A stretch of 64,000 bases of DNA from assembly GCF_900110945.1 (NCBI RefSeq), contig NZ_FOFL01000005.1, positions 157,728 through 221,727 on the forward strand. The letters are read 5' to 3'. Position numbers and translations under genes: made by a program. The notes under the pieces were generated by a model. That model saw only the letters and a list, made by a program, of their open reading frames with translations, did no database searches and was not told where the DNA came from. Of the stretch, positions 11,082 through 17,812 are shown one piece after another (positions within the stretch are counted from its first letter, which is position 1; the number at the start of each line of letters is the position of its first letter). The stretch comes from Devosia sp. YR412. GTDB taxonomy: Bacteria; Pseudomonadota; Alphaproteobacteria; Rhizobiales; Devosiaceae.

Positions 11082-11559
11082 TTACCAAGAGGCGCTGAGG
11101 GGGATGGCTGATAAGCCATTCCTCGCCTCTAGCCGCTATCAGGAACAGCAGTGGCGAGCCAACCGAACGGGTGCCCATCCGGACATTCTCGAATTCGAGA
11201 AACGGTTTATCCGCCGCATGGCAAAGCTTGATGTGCCCATGTTTGCCAGCGAGGTCATACGTAGCTCTCAACGGCAAGAAGACCTCTATGCGCTTGGGCA
11301 TAGCAAGGCCCGTGCTGGACAAAGCCCGCATGGCTACGGCTGTGCCGTCGATCTCGTGCACTCTGTGCATGGCTGGAACCTCGACCGTAAGGCGTGGGAA
11401 GTGATCGGCCATGTCGGGCAGGAAATCGTCACCCAGGCAGGGCTGGCAATTGTCAGCCTCGCGTGGGGCGGCGACTGGAAGTTCTACGACCCAGCCCATT
11501 GGGAAATAGCCGACTGGCGAATGGTCAAGGATGACTATCCGTGGCCCGAAAGGGCCTGA
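10930..11559 (+). CDS. M15-family D,D-peptidase (phage peptidoglycan hydrolase)
   Basis: A 209-residue protein from ATG 10930, with GGGGA about 5 nt upstream. A shorter start at ATG 11104 is possible. Zinc ligands of the M15 family are visible as H134 and D141 in SPHGYGCAVD and H190 in DPAHWEI, with E192 after it. Residues 18-60 are a Ser/Pro/Gln-rich leader. M15 enzymes cleave D-Ala-containing cross-links. In a phage this serves lysis or wall crossing during entry. The start overlaps the preceding gene by 152 nt in another frame, a typical microvirus trait. The 38-residue membrane protein encoded at 11661 may be its lysis partner. Confidence 0.85.
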   Translation: MTKTVLQQLAELRQKNSSSQPSRSPQKQRGKSPLPPSSQSPFPPERPVPSSYQEALRGMADKPFLASSRYQEQQWRANRTGAHPDILEFEKRFIRRMAKLDVPMFASEVIRSSQRQEDLYALGHSKARAGQSPHGYGCAVDLVHSVHGWNLDRKAWEVIGHVGQEIVTQAGLAIVSLAWGGDWKFYDPAHWEIADWRMVKDDYPWPERA

Positions 11560-11563
11560 CCCA

Positions 11564-11596
11564 GCGCGCGCAAAAGTAATTATCTTTTGCGCGCGC
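11564..11596. repeat. Perfect 13-bp stem hairpin in the prophage (terminator or ssDNA structure)
   Basis: GCGCGCGCAAAAG (11564-11576) is the exact reverse complement of CTTTTGCGCGCGC (11584-11596), with a 7-nt AT loop TAATTAT. It sits 4 nt after the peptidase stop and before the 38-residue gene. No T-run follows the stem, so a classical Rho-independent terminator is uncertain. In the single-stranded virion DNA it would be a very stable hairpin, suitable for replication initiation or packaging. Confidence 0.6.
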
Positions 11597-11660
11597 CCTT
11601 CACGAACCTTGGTCAAATATGCATTTAGTGACAGGACGCAAAAACAAATGGGGTCACCCA

Positions 11661-11777
11661 ATGAAAGATCAGCCCTCTACTTCTATCAAAATCGCCAATG
11701 TGGCGTTTGGACTGGGAATGATCGTCGGGCTCGGCATGCTGCTCGTAATGATCGTAGCCGGAGTTACCGGAGCCTAA
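11661..11777 (+). CDS. 38-residue single-span membrane protein (holin-like candidate)
   Basis: A 39-codon frame, ATG at 11661 and TAA at 11775-11777, with GGGG about 8 nt upstream. A short polar N-terminus (MKDQPSTSIKIAN) is followed by one strongly hydrophobic span rich in Gly, Met, Leu and Val to the end. It ends 1 nt before the VP4 start (TAA-C-ATG), the tight spacing of a real phage gene. Its place between the peptidoglycan peptidase and the replication gene suggests a membrane-permeabilising lysis protein. This is an inference from topology and place. Confidence 0.6.
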   Translation: MKDQPSTSIKIANVAFGLGMIVGLGMLLVMIVAGVTGA

Positions 11778-11778
11778 C

Positions 11779-12942
11779 ATGTGCATAGCCCCGCTGCATT
11801 TAGCAGGCGGGGTTATGACGTCCTGTCACGAATGCTGGCAATGTCGCGAGCGAGCCATTAACGATTGGGTCGGTCGCAACATTGCCGAAAGTAAGACAGC
11901 AGTCGCAGCGCATGCCATCACCCTGACCTATGGGAATGGCGACCATCCGAGCGCGGCGATCCTGACTTACTCTGATGTACAAAAGTACCTCAAGAAGCTG
12001 CGCTTCGCGGGCTATCCCCTCAAATACTTCGCCATCGGGGAATACGGTTCGACCAAAGGTCGCGCCCATTGGCACCTCATGATCTACTGGCAGGACAGAG
12101 TCCCGCCCCACGAGTTGCGAAAAAACTTCATGGAGACCCATTGGGAACATGGGTTCTCCTTCTGGGATAAGCCTTCTCATGCGGCTATCCGCTACAACTG
12201 CAAGTACATCCAAAAAGACATCGGTAAAGACGAGCGCCAAGGCCTCGTCCGCATGTCTAAAAAGCCGCCCCTTGGGACGGCCTATTTCCAGCAGCTAGCC
12301 GAACAGAATGTCGAGGCAGGGCTCAGCCCGAAGTCGCTGGAATACAGTTTCCCCGAGGTCACCAGGCGAAAGCCGGACGGTTCGGAGGAAACCATCGTGT
12401 TCATGCTCAAGGACAGGCCCGCGGAGCTGTATCTCGATCACTTCATCGAATCTTGGATCCAAAAGCATGGCGACCAGCCATGGCCTAAGTCTGAACTTAT
12501 CGATGATTACCTCGATCCGATCGCTAAGGAACGCAAGCGTATCGAAGCATGGTTTGCGGCTTTGCCGCCAAACCTCAATCCAGCGCAGCGGCTCGATGTA
12601 GATCGTTACCGCAAGCGCCTCGACGAACTCGGTCAAGACCAAACTGGCTTTGACCTCCCGGACCTTCCTTATGGTCCGACCAATCCATATGGCGTCATCA
12701 CCGATGAAACGCGCAAGCGCTACGCCTTCAATGCAAAACAGGAGCTAGACGAGGATGTCCAAAGGGTCGAAGCGTTCTTCCGGCGGTACGACGAGCAGGA
12801 ACGGGAGCGCCACCTCACGGCGCGGTGGCACGAGTACTGCCAAGAGCAAAACGACGACCACAACCCGAAGTCCTTCGAACAGCCGTTCAGCCAGTGGCTA
12901 CAAGGCTGGGCCGACCGCGACTTCAAAAAGCGCGGCATCTAG
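11779..12942 (+). CDS. Microvirus replication initiation protein VP4 (HUH endonuclease)
   Basis: A 387-residue rolling-circle replication protein. The N-terminal cysteine cluster C16, C19, C22 (SCHECWQC) is typical of microvirus VP4. HUH motif 2 is seen as H97-W98-H99 (GRAHWHL), after the IGEYG segment at about 86-90. The nicking tyrosines are probably Y139 and Y143 (RYNCKYIQKD). The C-terminal half is charged and helical. It would nick the double-stranded replicative form at the origin and stay bound to the 5' end. The stop is at 12942. Confidence 0.9.
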   Translation: MCIAPLHLAGGVMTSCHECWQCRERAINDWVGRNIAESKTAVAAHAITLTYGNGDHPSAAILTYSDVQKYLKKLRFAGYPLKYFAIGEYGSTKGRAHWHLMIYWQDRVPPHELRKNFMETHWEHGFSFWDKPSHAAIRYNCKYIQKDIGKDERQGLVRMSKKPPLGTAYFQQLAEQNVEAGLSPKSLEYSFPEVTRRKPDGSEETIVFMLKDRPAELYLDHFIESWIQKHGDQPWPKSELIDDYLDPIAKERKRIEAWFAALPPNLNPAQRLDVDRYRKRLDELGQDQTGFDLPDLPYGPTNPYGVITDETRKRYAFNAKQELDEDVQRVEAFFRRYDEQERERHLTARWHEYCQEQNDDHNPKSFEQPFSQWLQGWADRDFKKRGI

Positions 12943-13249
12943 GGGCGTTCGCACGGCGAGTAAAGCCCCTTCTACGGGCGGGAGTTCCCGCTCCGTAATA
13001 GCGGCCCCCAATCCAATAAAAATGGCTGCGCGAAAGCCCGATATTCGGGACGTCCGTCGCAGCCTAATCAACCGCAACCCAATCAAAACCGACGCCAATC
13101 GGCAACGCTCTAATCTGAGCCTCAAAACAGTGAGCCCGGAACGGTCGACCCAAAAGTCGCGCGAACCTCTACATTGCAAAAAGAGGCCTGAGAACAACAA
13201 ACCAAAAGGCGGCGGGGGTAGCGGCAAACACTTTGTGCCGTGGTGTTGA
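12755..13249 (+). CDS. Very basic frame overlapping VP4, candidate J-like DNA-binding virion protein
   Basis: A 164-codon frame beginning inside VP4 in another frame and running 307 nt beyond it. The product has 36 Lys/Arg against 6 Asp/Glu and many Ser/Thr. It opens MSKGSKRSSG, similar to the start of the phiX174 J protein (MSKGKKRSG, known sequence), and ends GGGGSGKHFVPWC. J also ends in an aromatic, glycine-containing tail that binds the capsid. AGGAG lies about 10 nt before the ATG. The first 63 codons could be a by-product of VP4 codons. An internal ATG at 13022 would give a 75-residue basic protein. Not proven. Confidence 0.4.
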   Translation: MSKGSKRSSGGTTSRNGSATSRRGGTSTAKSKTTTTTRSPSNSRSASGYKAGPTATSKSAASRGVRTASKAPSTGGSSRSVIAAPNPIKMAARKPDIRDVRRSLINRNPIKTDANRQRSNLSLKTVSPERSTQKSREPLHCKKRPENNKPKGGGGSGKHFVPWC

Positions 13250-13297
13250 CATCGGGCCAAGAGTGTGAATCTATGGCCCCAATCGGAAAAAGGTCAG

Positions 13298-13353
13298 GGG
13301 TAGGGTTCGATTCCCTACGAAATAAGTGGTCACTGGTGGGTTCGATCCCCTCC
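13298..13353 (+). other. Two tandem tRNA T-arm-like hairpins in the prophage non-coding region
   Basis: The first has stem GTAGGG/CCCTAC (13300-13305 with 13313-13318) around the 7-nt loop TTCGATT. The second has GGTGGG/CCCTCC with one T-T mismatch (13335-13340 with 13348-13353) around TTCGATC. Both match the tRNA T-loop consensus GGTTCGANTCC. No acceptor, D or anticodon arms can be drawn around either, so they are not tRNA genes. A copy of the 8-mer GGGTAGGG lies at 13298-13305. Confidence 0.5.
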
Positions 13354-13356
13354 CGG

Positions 13357-13614
13357 TTAATATAGGCTCATTACGAACCTGTCGCAGCAGCCGGTTCCGC
13401 AAGGAACCGGCTGCTTGCGTTTCCATTGGTTGTAATTGTGCCAATCAACAAACTCTTCGGCTTCGTGCGCGTGGCAGAATGAGAGCGCAACGGCGTCTTG
13501 TTTAAAACCTTTTAGGTGTGCGACCCGTGTGCGGGCGTCTTGCGCGCCTTTGTATATAACGGGCTCTGCTCGTCCTTCTGTGAGAACGACATAACTCTTT
13601 AGCGGGCGAACCAT
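13357..13614 (-). CDS. Antisense small protein in the prophage, function unknown
   Basis: An 85-codon frame on - from ATG 13614 to TAA 13357-13359. GGGGAG lies 4 nt upstream of the ATG, so I prefer it to the longer 93-codon start at 13638. The product (MVRPLKSYVVLTEGRAEP, later HAHEAEEFVDWHNYNQW) has balanced composition and natural-looking codons, unlike most shadows. Microvirus genes normally lie on one strand, so a gene on the other could be expressed only from the double-stranded prophage, for example for immunity or maintenance. No family recognised. Confidence 0.4.
   Translation of the reverse strand: MVRPLKSYVVLTEGRAEPVIYKGAQDARTRVAHLKGFKQDAVALSFCHAHEAEEFVDWHNYNQWKRKQPVPCGTGCCDRFVMSLY
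13386..13415. repeat. 13-bp stem hairpin with GCAA tetraloop in the prophage
   Basis: AGCAGCCGGTTCC (13386-13398) pairs perfectly with GGAACCGGCTGCT (13403-13415) across the tetraloop GCAA. On + it is followed by TGCGTTT, only a weak T-tract. It lies downstream of VP4 and the basic frame, where a + strand transcription terminator is expected. It also overlaps the 3' end of the antisense frame. It could equally be an origin or packaging structure in ssDNA. Confidence 0.55.
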
Positions 13615-13650
13615 CCAACTCCCCATGAAGAAGGCCATCTAATGATGGCA

Positions 13651-13676
13651 ACAGGGAAGGCTTTGCCTTCCCCTGT
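13651..13676. repeat. Hairpin in the prophage regulatory region
   Basis: GGGAAGGC-TTT-GCCTTCCC is a perfect 8-bp stem. With one bulged C it extends outward to ACAGGG/CCCTGT, spanning 13651-13676. It lies in the non-coding region that would be upstream of the first phage gene in the circular genome. Confidence 0.4.
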
Positions 13677-13890
13677 GCCTTCTTCTGCCCCTCGGCGAGA
13701 GCGGGAGGGGCCCCGTCAAGTTCGCGAAGCGGGAACGGACCCACGCGCAGCCGTAGGCGAGCATGGGGAGTACCCACAACTTGATGGGGTGGGCGGAGCC
13801 CGACACCTCTTGACGCCCTCCCCCAAATCAGATCATGCGTGGTTAGCCGCATGTCGAGTTCCGCCAAGTCTTAACCAAATATTAGGTTAT

Positions 13891-13918
13891 GAAGCTGGCA
13901 ATATATATTATGGAACTG
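13891..13918 (+). other. attR of the microvirus prophage (dif-like site)
   Basis: Left arm GAAGCTGGCAA (13891-13901), centre TATATA (13902-13907), right arm TTATGGAACTG (13908-13918). The segment 13900-13917 repeats the attL sequence exactly (18 bp). Only the last few bases of the left arm match a XerC arm, so the phage supplies a degenerate left half, as in known Xer-exploiting elements. Joining the attL left half to the attR right half restores a good dif: CATTCGCATAA, TATATA, TTATGGAACTG. Confidence 0.8.
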
Positions 13919-13950
13919 ACCGGTACGCCTAGACCGTTGATGCCGCTGGT

Positions 13951-14871
13951 TTAGCCTGCCGCCAGCGCCTCCTTAACCGCAATATCCGCCATGGCCAAGG
14001 CCGCTTCCCGGGTCCTGGCTGCCGCAACAAACCGCCCGTTGTGGCAGAAGCTCGCGCCCACCACGCCCGATGCAGCTTCCAGCTCGCCATTGGTCAATCC
14101 GGCCCAGGATGCCGGCAGATCGGCGCGGGTCTCGAAACCTTCGTCGCCCTTCCGGATCGTCGTGACGCACCAGTCCTTGTCGCGCGGATGCACCACGAAC
14201 AGCAGATGGTCGGCGCCGGCCTTGATGATCGAGGGACGGAACGGCATGCCCATCGGCAGCTCGAGCACCGGACTTGCGCCCGCCGCAACGATAGCCTGCT
14301 GCACCACGGCCTCGGCCCGCAGCTTGGCGGCGCTGCGACCAATGCTGGCTTCGACGAAGCTGCGTGCAATTGCCAGTGCAATATGGAACTGCCGGTCATC
14401 GGCACCCGGCGCGCTGTCGTCGAACACCGGCTTCAGTGTTTCGAGCAGCGACGGCAGCGTCAGCCCGGCCAGCGGTCCGGTCGGGCTCAGCGCGCCATTG
14501 TCGGTCAGATCGATCGGCAGCACGAAACTGCTGTCGAACTTGTCATGCACCGTCTCGATATGCTCGGCCGCAATGCCCGAGGCGGCCAGATAGTCGCGAC
14601 CATAATGCTTCCAGATCAGCCCGAACGAGCTATAGGGCTGGCCATCCTCGCGCAGCGGCGCTCCGCGCTGGTGATGGTCGAAAATCCGGTTTTCCGCGTC
14701 GTAGAGCCCGCCGACATCATAGATGATGCGGTCGGGTGCCGGCGTAATCCACTCGGGCGCCCTGCTCCGCTTGATCTCGGCCTGCGGAAACAGCTTGGTC
14801 AGGATCACGCTCGACAGCAGTTCATCGGCATGGAAGCCACCGGAATGGGTGACGAGATAATCGGGAATCAT
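13951..14871 (-). CDS. MYG1 family protein (UPF0160, DHH-type exonuclease fold)
   Basis: A 306-residue protein of the MYG1 family. The N-terminal metal-site segments are visible: THSGGFHADELLS (H9, H14, D16), DVGG near 52-55 and the DHH motif IFDHHQRG near 64-70. The eukaryotic homologue MYG1 is reported as a 3'-5' RNA exonuclease; bacterial members are little studied. Full length for the family. It is the first host gene right of dif and is divergent from the F420-dependent dehydrogenase, with the palindrome at 14972 between them. Confidence 0.85.
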   Translation of the reverse strand: MIPDYLVTHSGGFHADELLSSVILTKLFPQAEIKRSRAPEWITPAPDRIIYDVGGLYDAENRIFDHHQRGAPLREDGQPYSSFGLIWKHYGRDYLAASGIAAEHIETVHDKFDSSFVLPIDLTDNGALSPTGPLAGLTLPSLLETLKPVFDDSAPGADDRQFHIALAIARSFVEASIGRSAAKLRAEAVVQQAIVAAGASPVLELPMGMPFRPSIIKAGADHLLFVVHPRDKDWCVTTIRKGDEGFETRADLPASWAGLTNGELEAASGVVGASFCHNGRFVAAARTREAALAMADIAVKEALAAG

Positions 14872-14971
14872 GCCGTAATGCCTTGCTGTTCGCGAACCTG
14901 TCGCCTGCGGATGGCATCAGATAGCCATAGCCGGGGCTTTGCTCAAGCAATCAACGAATCCAGTGGACATT

Positions 14972-14989
14972 TTTGACCAATTGGTCAAA
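14972..14989. promoter_or_regulatory. 18-bp perfect palindrome, candidate repressor operator of fgd
   Basis: TTTGACCAATTGGTCAAA is a perfect 18-bp palindrome, centred about 43 nt before the fgd start codon. A closely related site (15 of 18 bases identical) lies upstream of the LLM oxidoreductase at 19704. The size and symmetry suit a TetR-, GntR- or MarR-type dimer. No such regulator is encoded nearby. An upstream in-frame TTG start at 14973 falls inside it, which argues for the ATG at 15024. Confidence 0.65.
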
Positions 14990-15023
14990 GTATCCACCTG
15001 TCCGGCGAGCATTGGGGAATGGA

Positions 15024-16028
15024 ATGCGCTTCGGTTACAAGGCTTCTGCGGAACAATTCGCGCCCAATACGCTGCTGCGCTTCGCCATCGAGGCCGAGCA
15101 GGCCGGCTTTGAGTCGGTCTTCATCAGCGATCACTTCCAGCCCTGGAAACACACCGACGGCCATGCGCCCTTCGCCCCATCCTGGATGGCGGCGGCCCTG
15201 GCTCGGACCGAAAAGCTGGTGGTCGGCACGTCGGTACTGACGCCAACCTTCCGGCTGCATCCCTCCGTCGTCGCCCATGCCTTCGGCACGCTGGGCGCCA
15301 TGTTTCCCGAACGCGTCATCCTGGGTGTCGGCACCGGCGAGTCGCTCAATGAAGTGCCATCTACCGGCATGGTCTGGCCCGAGCTCAAGGAACGCTCGGC
15401 GCGGCTGCGCGAGGCGGTGACGCTGATCCGCCAGCTGTGGAGCGAGGATCGAGTCACCTTCAATGGCGAATATTACCAGACCCAGAACGCTACCATTTAC
15501 GACAAGCCAGAGCAGATGGTGCCGATCTACCTGGCCGCCGGCGGGCCGCTTAATGCCAAATATGCCGGTCGCGCCGGCGACGGCTTCATCTGCACCTCCG
15601 GCAAGGGCGCCGAGCTTTATGTTGATCAGCTGCTGCCCAATGTCGCCATCGGCCGCGACGAATCCGATCGTGCTGACAAGCCTTTCGAGCGAATGATTGA
15701 AGTGAAGGTTTCATTCGATACCGACGCTGCGGCGGCGCTGGAAAACACCCGCGGCTGGGCTGCGCTGTCGCTCTCGGCCGAGGAAAAGCATTCGGTGGAA
15801 GATCCTGCCGAAATGGAACGTCTCGCCGCGGCTTTGCCCATCGAACGCATCGCCAAGCGCTGGATCGTATCCAGCGACCCCGACGAGCATGTCGCGGCCA
15901 TCAAGACCTACATCGACTACGGCTTCGACCATCTGGTGTTCCACGCCCCGGGCGAAGACCAGAGCCGCTTTATCGCGCTTTACGCCAAAGAGATTCTTCC
16001 GCGCCTGCGGGCGCTGTCTGCCCAATAG
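15024..16028 (+). CDS. fgd: F420-dependent glucose-6-phosphate dehydrogenase
   Basis: A 334-residue luciferase-like (LLM) flavin/F420 enzyme that closely resembles Mycobacterium tuberculosis Fgd1 as I recall it: [11 protein letters not shown] at 4-14, DHFQPW at 36-41, [21 protein letters not shown] and [14 protein letters not shown]. The known catalytic residues His40, Trp44 and Glu109 correspond to H37, W41 and E106. It oxidises glucose-6-phosphate to the lactone and reduces F420. The start at 15024 aligns with Fgd1; the open frame extends upstream into the palindrome. First gene of the F420 cluster; cofE begins 7 nt after it. Unusual in an alphaproteobacterium. Confidence 0.9.
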   Translation: MRFGYKASAEQFAPNTLLRFAIEAEQAGFESVFISDHFQPWKHTDGHAPFAPSWMAAALARTEKLVVGTSVLTPTFRLHPSVVAHAFGTLGAMFPERVILGVGTGESLNEVPSTGMVWPELKERSARLREAVTLIRQLWSEDRVTFNGEYYQTQNATIYDKPEQMVPIYLAAGGPLNAKYAGRAGDGFICTSGKGAELYVDQLLPNVAIGRDESDRADKPFERMIEVKVSFDTDAAAALENTRGWAALSLSAEEKHSVEDPAEMERLAAALPIERIAKRWIVSSDPDEHVAAIKTYIDYGFDHLVFHAPGEDQSRFIALYAKEILPRLRALSAQ

Positions 16029-16035
16029 GTCCGCC

Positions 16036-16860
16036 ATGCCCATGCCGCGCTATTCCGTCTGGGGCGTTACCGGCATGCCGGAGGTCGATGCCGGCGATGA
16101 TCTCGTCGCGCTCATCGCCGCGGCCATTGACGCCTCCATCGCCGAAGACCCGGAAGCCGCTCTGCGCGATGGCGACATCCTCGTCATCACCAGCAAGATC
16201 GTCTCTAAGGCCGAGGGCATGCAGGTGCCCGCCGCCGATCGCGAGAAGGCCATCGCCCAGGATACCGTCCGCGTCGTTGCCGAGCGCGTCCATCCCGGCG
16301 GCGTCACCCAGATCGTCGAAACCCGCCACGGCTTGATCATGGCCGCCGCCGGCATCGACACCTCCAATGTCCCCGACGGCCTCGCCCTCCGCCTGCCGCT
16401 CGATCCCGACCGATCCGCCCGCACTCTATGTACCGGCCTGCGCGCCCGCTTCGGCGTATCGCTGGGCATCATTATCACCGACACCTTCGGCCGCCCCTGG
16501 CGCGTCGGCCAGACCGACGTGGCCATCGGCGCTGCCGGCATCATGGTCACCGACGACCTGCGCGGCGGTGTCGATGCCAATGGCCGCCCGCTCAATGTCA
16601 CCATTACCGTGCTGGCGGACGAACTGGCCGGCGCCGCCGATCTGGTCAAGGGCAAGGCCAGCGGCATTCCCGTCGCCGTGGTGCGCGGCCTCGGCCGTCT
16701 CGTGACCGCGGTAGACGCCCCCGGCGCCCGCACGCTGACCCGCGTCGGCGATGACGACATGTTCCGCTTCGGCTCGGCCGAGGCCTATCAATTGGGCTAT
16801 GACGCCGCGCAGGCCGAACTGCGCGCGCAGCCCCAGAGCAAACGCGTCAAACAGGACTGA
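16036..16860 (+). CDS. cofE: Coenzyme F420-0:L-glutamate ligase CofE
   Basis: A 274-residue protein of the CofE/FbiB N-terminal family, which adds glutamate to F420-0 with GTP. Recognisable segments are [17 protein letters not shown] (about 45-61), [19 protein letters not shown], and [20 protein letters not shown]. It is a stand-alone ligase without the nitroreductase-like FbiB C-terminal domain of mycobacteria. Start at ATG 16036; an in-frame ATG lies at 16042. It sits 4 nt before the binding-protein gene of the ABC importer, so ligase and importer are probably one transcript. Confidence 0.92.
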   Translation: MPMPRYSVWGVTGMPEVDAGDDLVALIAAAIDASIAEDPEAALRDGDILVITSKIVSKAEGMQVPAADREKAIAQDTVRVVAERVHPGGVTQIVETRHGLIMAAAGIDTSNVPDGLALRLPLDPDRSARTLCTGLRARFGVSLGIIITDTFGRPWRVGQTDVAIGAAGIMVTDDLRGGVDANGRPLNVTITVLADELAGAADLVKGKASGIPVAVVRGLGRLVTAVDAPGARTLTRVGDDDMFRFGSAEAYQLGYDAAQAELRAQPQSKRVKQD

Positions 16861-16864
16861 CCCC

Positions 16865-17812
16865 ATGCGCCCCCTGAACTCGCTGCTGAGTCTTGCCGTG
16901 CTTGCTCTTTCCGCCAGCGCCGCCTTCGCGCAGACCACCTATCCGCTGACCCTCGACAATTGCGGCGTCGAAGTCACCCTGCCCGCCGCCCCGGCAAAGG
17001 TCTTGACCATCAAGTCGACCGCCACCGAAATGCTGCTGGCTCTCGGCCTCGGCAGCCATATCGCCGGCGTCGGTTTCCAGGATGGCCCGGCCCCCGAGCC
17101 ATGGAAGGCTGAGGCCGCGGCCCTGCCCGTCCTCTCGGACAAGCTGCCCTCCCAGGAGGTCGTGCTCGAGGTCGAACCCGATTTCATTTACGGTGGCTGG
17201 GAAAGCAATTTTGCCGCCGATGGCGCCGGTGAACGCCCAACGCTCGCCGCCCTCGGTGTCGCCACCTATGTCTCCCCGGCCGCCTGCCGCTCGATCAAGC
17301 CGGCCAAGCTGACCTTCGACGAAGTCTTCGCCGAGATCGCCGAAATGGGCGAAATCTTCGACGCCAAGCCTGCCGCGGGTGCGCTGATCGCCGAACAGCA
17401 GGCGGTGCTTGATGCGATTCCCACCGACGAACGCGGCCTCACCGCCGTCTGGTATTCCTCCGGCACTAAGGCCCCATATGTCGGTGCCGGCAGTGGCGCA
17501 CCGCAGATGATGCTCGAAGCCCTCGGCCTCGACAATATCTTCGCCGCCGAGGACGAAGGCTGGTTTGCCGCCAGCTGGGAAGCCGTAGTCGACGCCGATC
17601 CCGACGTCATCGTCCTGGTCGACGCCACCTGGAATTCCGCCGAACAGAAGAAAAAGCTGCTCGCTGAAAACCCGGTGACCAGCAAGCTCGATGCCGTCAT
17701 CAACCAGCGCTATCTGATCGTCCCCTTCCCTGCCTCGGAAGCCGGTGTGCGCAATGTCGGTGCCACGGCCGACATGGCCACCCAATTGGCCGGGCTCAGC
17801 TTTACGCCGTGA
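16865..17812 (+). CDS. Periplasmic binding protein, proposed F420-0 ABC importer
   Basis: A 315-residue class III (BtuF/FecB-like) binding protein. A signal peptide (hydrophobic LLSLAVLALSASAAFA, cleavage likely before QTT) is followed by the two-lobed domain, with KVLTIKSTATEMLLALGLG and a conserved VVDADPDVIVLVDATW segment. The family is usually for cobalamin or iron-siderophores. Here the immediate neighbours are cofE and fgd. That same arrangement led to the published model of an F420-0 transporter in actinobacteria (TIGR03868 group). The ligand is inferred from context only. Confidence 0.82.
   Translation: MRPLNSLLSLAVLALSASAAFAQTTYPLTLDNCGVEVTLPAAPAKVLTIKSTATEMLLALGLGSHIAGVGFQDGPAPEPWKAEAAALPVLSDKLPSQEVVLEVEPDFIYGGWESNFAADGAGERPTLAALGVATYVSPAACRSIKPAKLTFDEVFAEIAEMGEIFDAKPAAGALIAEQQAVLDAIPTDERGLTAVWYSSGTKAPYVGAGSGAPQMMLEALGLDNIFAAEDEGWFAASWEAVVDADPDVIVLVDATWNSAEQKKKLLAENPVTSKLDAVINQRYLIVPFPASEAGVRNVGATADMATQLAGLSFTP

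Larger units (their letters stand above)
7397..13918 (+). mobile_element. Integrated microvirus (Microviridae-type ssDNA phage) prophage at dif
   Basis: Between two dif-like sites that share an 18-bp exact direct repeat lie genes for VP2, VP1, a scaffold-like protein, an M15 peptidase and the HUH replication protein VP4, all on +. This gene set is that of a complete microvirus. From centre to centre (7408 to 13902) the unit is 6,494 bp, a normal genome size for the family. No integrase is encoded. By analogy with known dif-integrating ssDNA phages, insertion would use host XerC/XerD. Host genes resume at 13951. All major frames are open, so it may be inducible. Confidence 0.92.

Noticed and set aside
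13260..13370. A tRNA gene in the prophage
   Set aside because: Only T-arm-like hairpins are present; acceptor, D and anticodon arms cannot be formed.
7397..13918. Insertion sequence or CRISPR array as explanation of the repeats
   Set aside because: There are only two direct copies of a dif-like sequence, no transposase, no terminal inverted repeats and no spacer pattern.
13642..13932. 96-codon + frame running across attR
   Set aside because: Low-quality composition, and in the circular phage it would continue through the att core into the first gene in another frame; no ribosome site.
14973..15023. Longer fgd start at TTG 14973
   Set aside because: It lies inside the palindromic operator, and the ATG at 15024 matches the length and start of the known enzyme.
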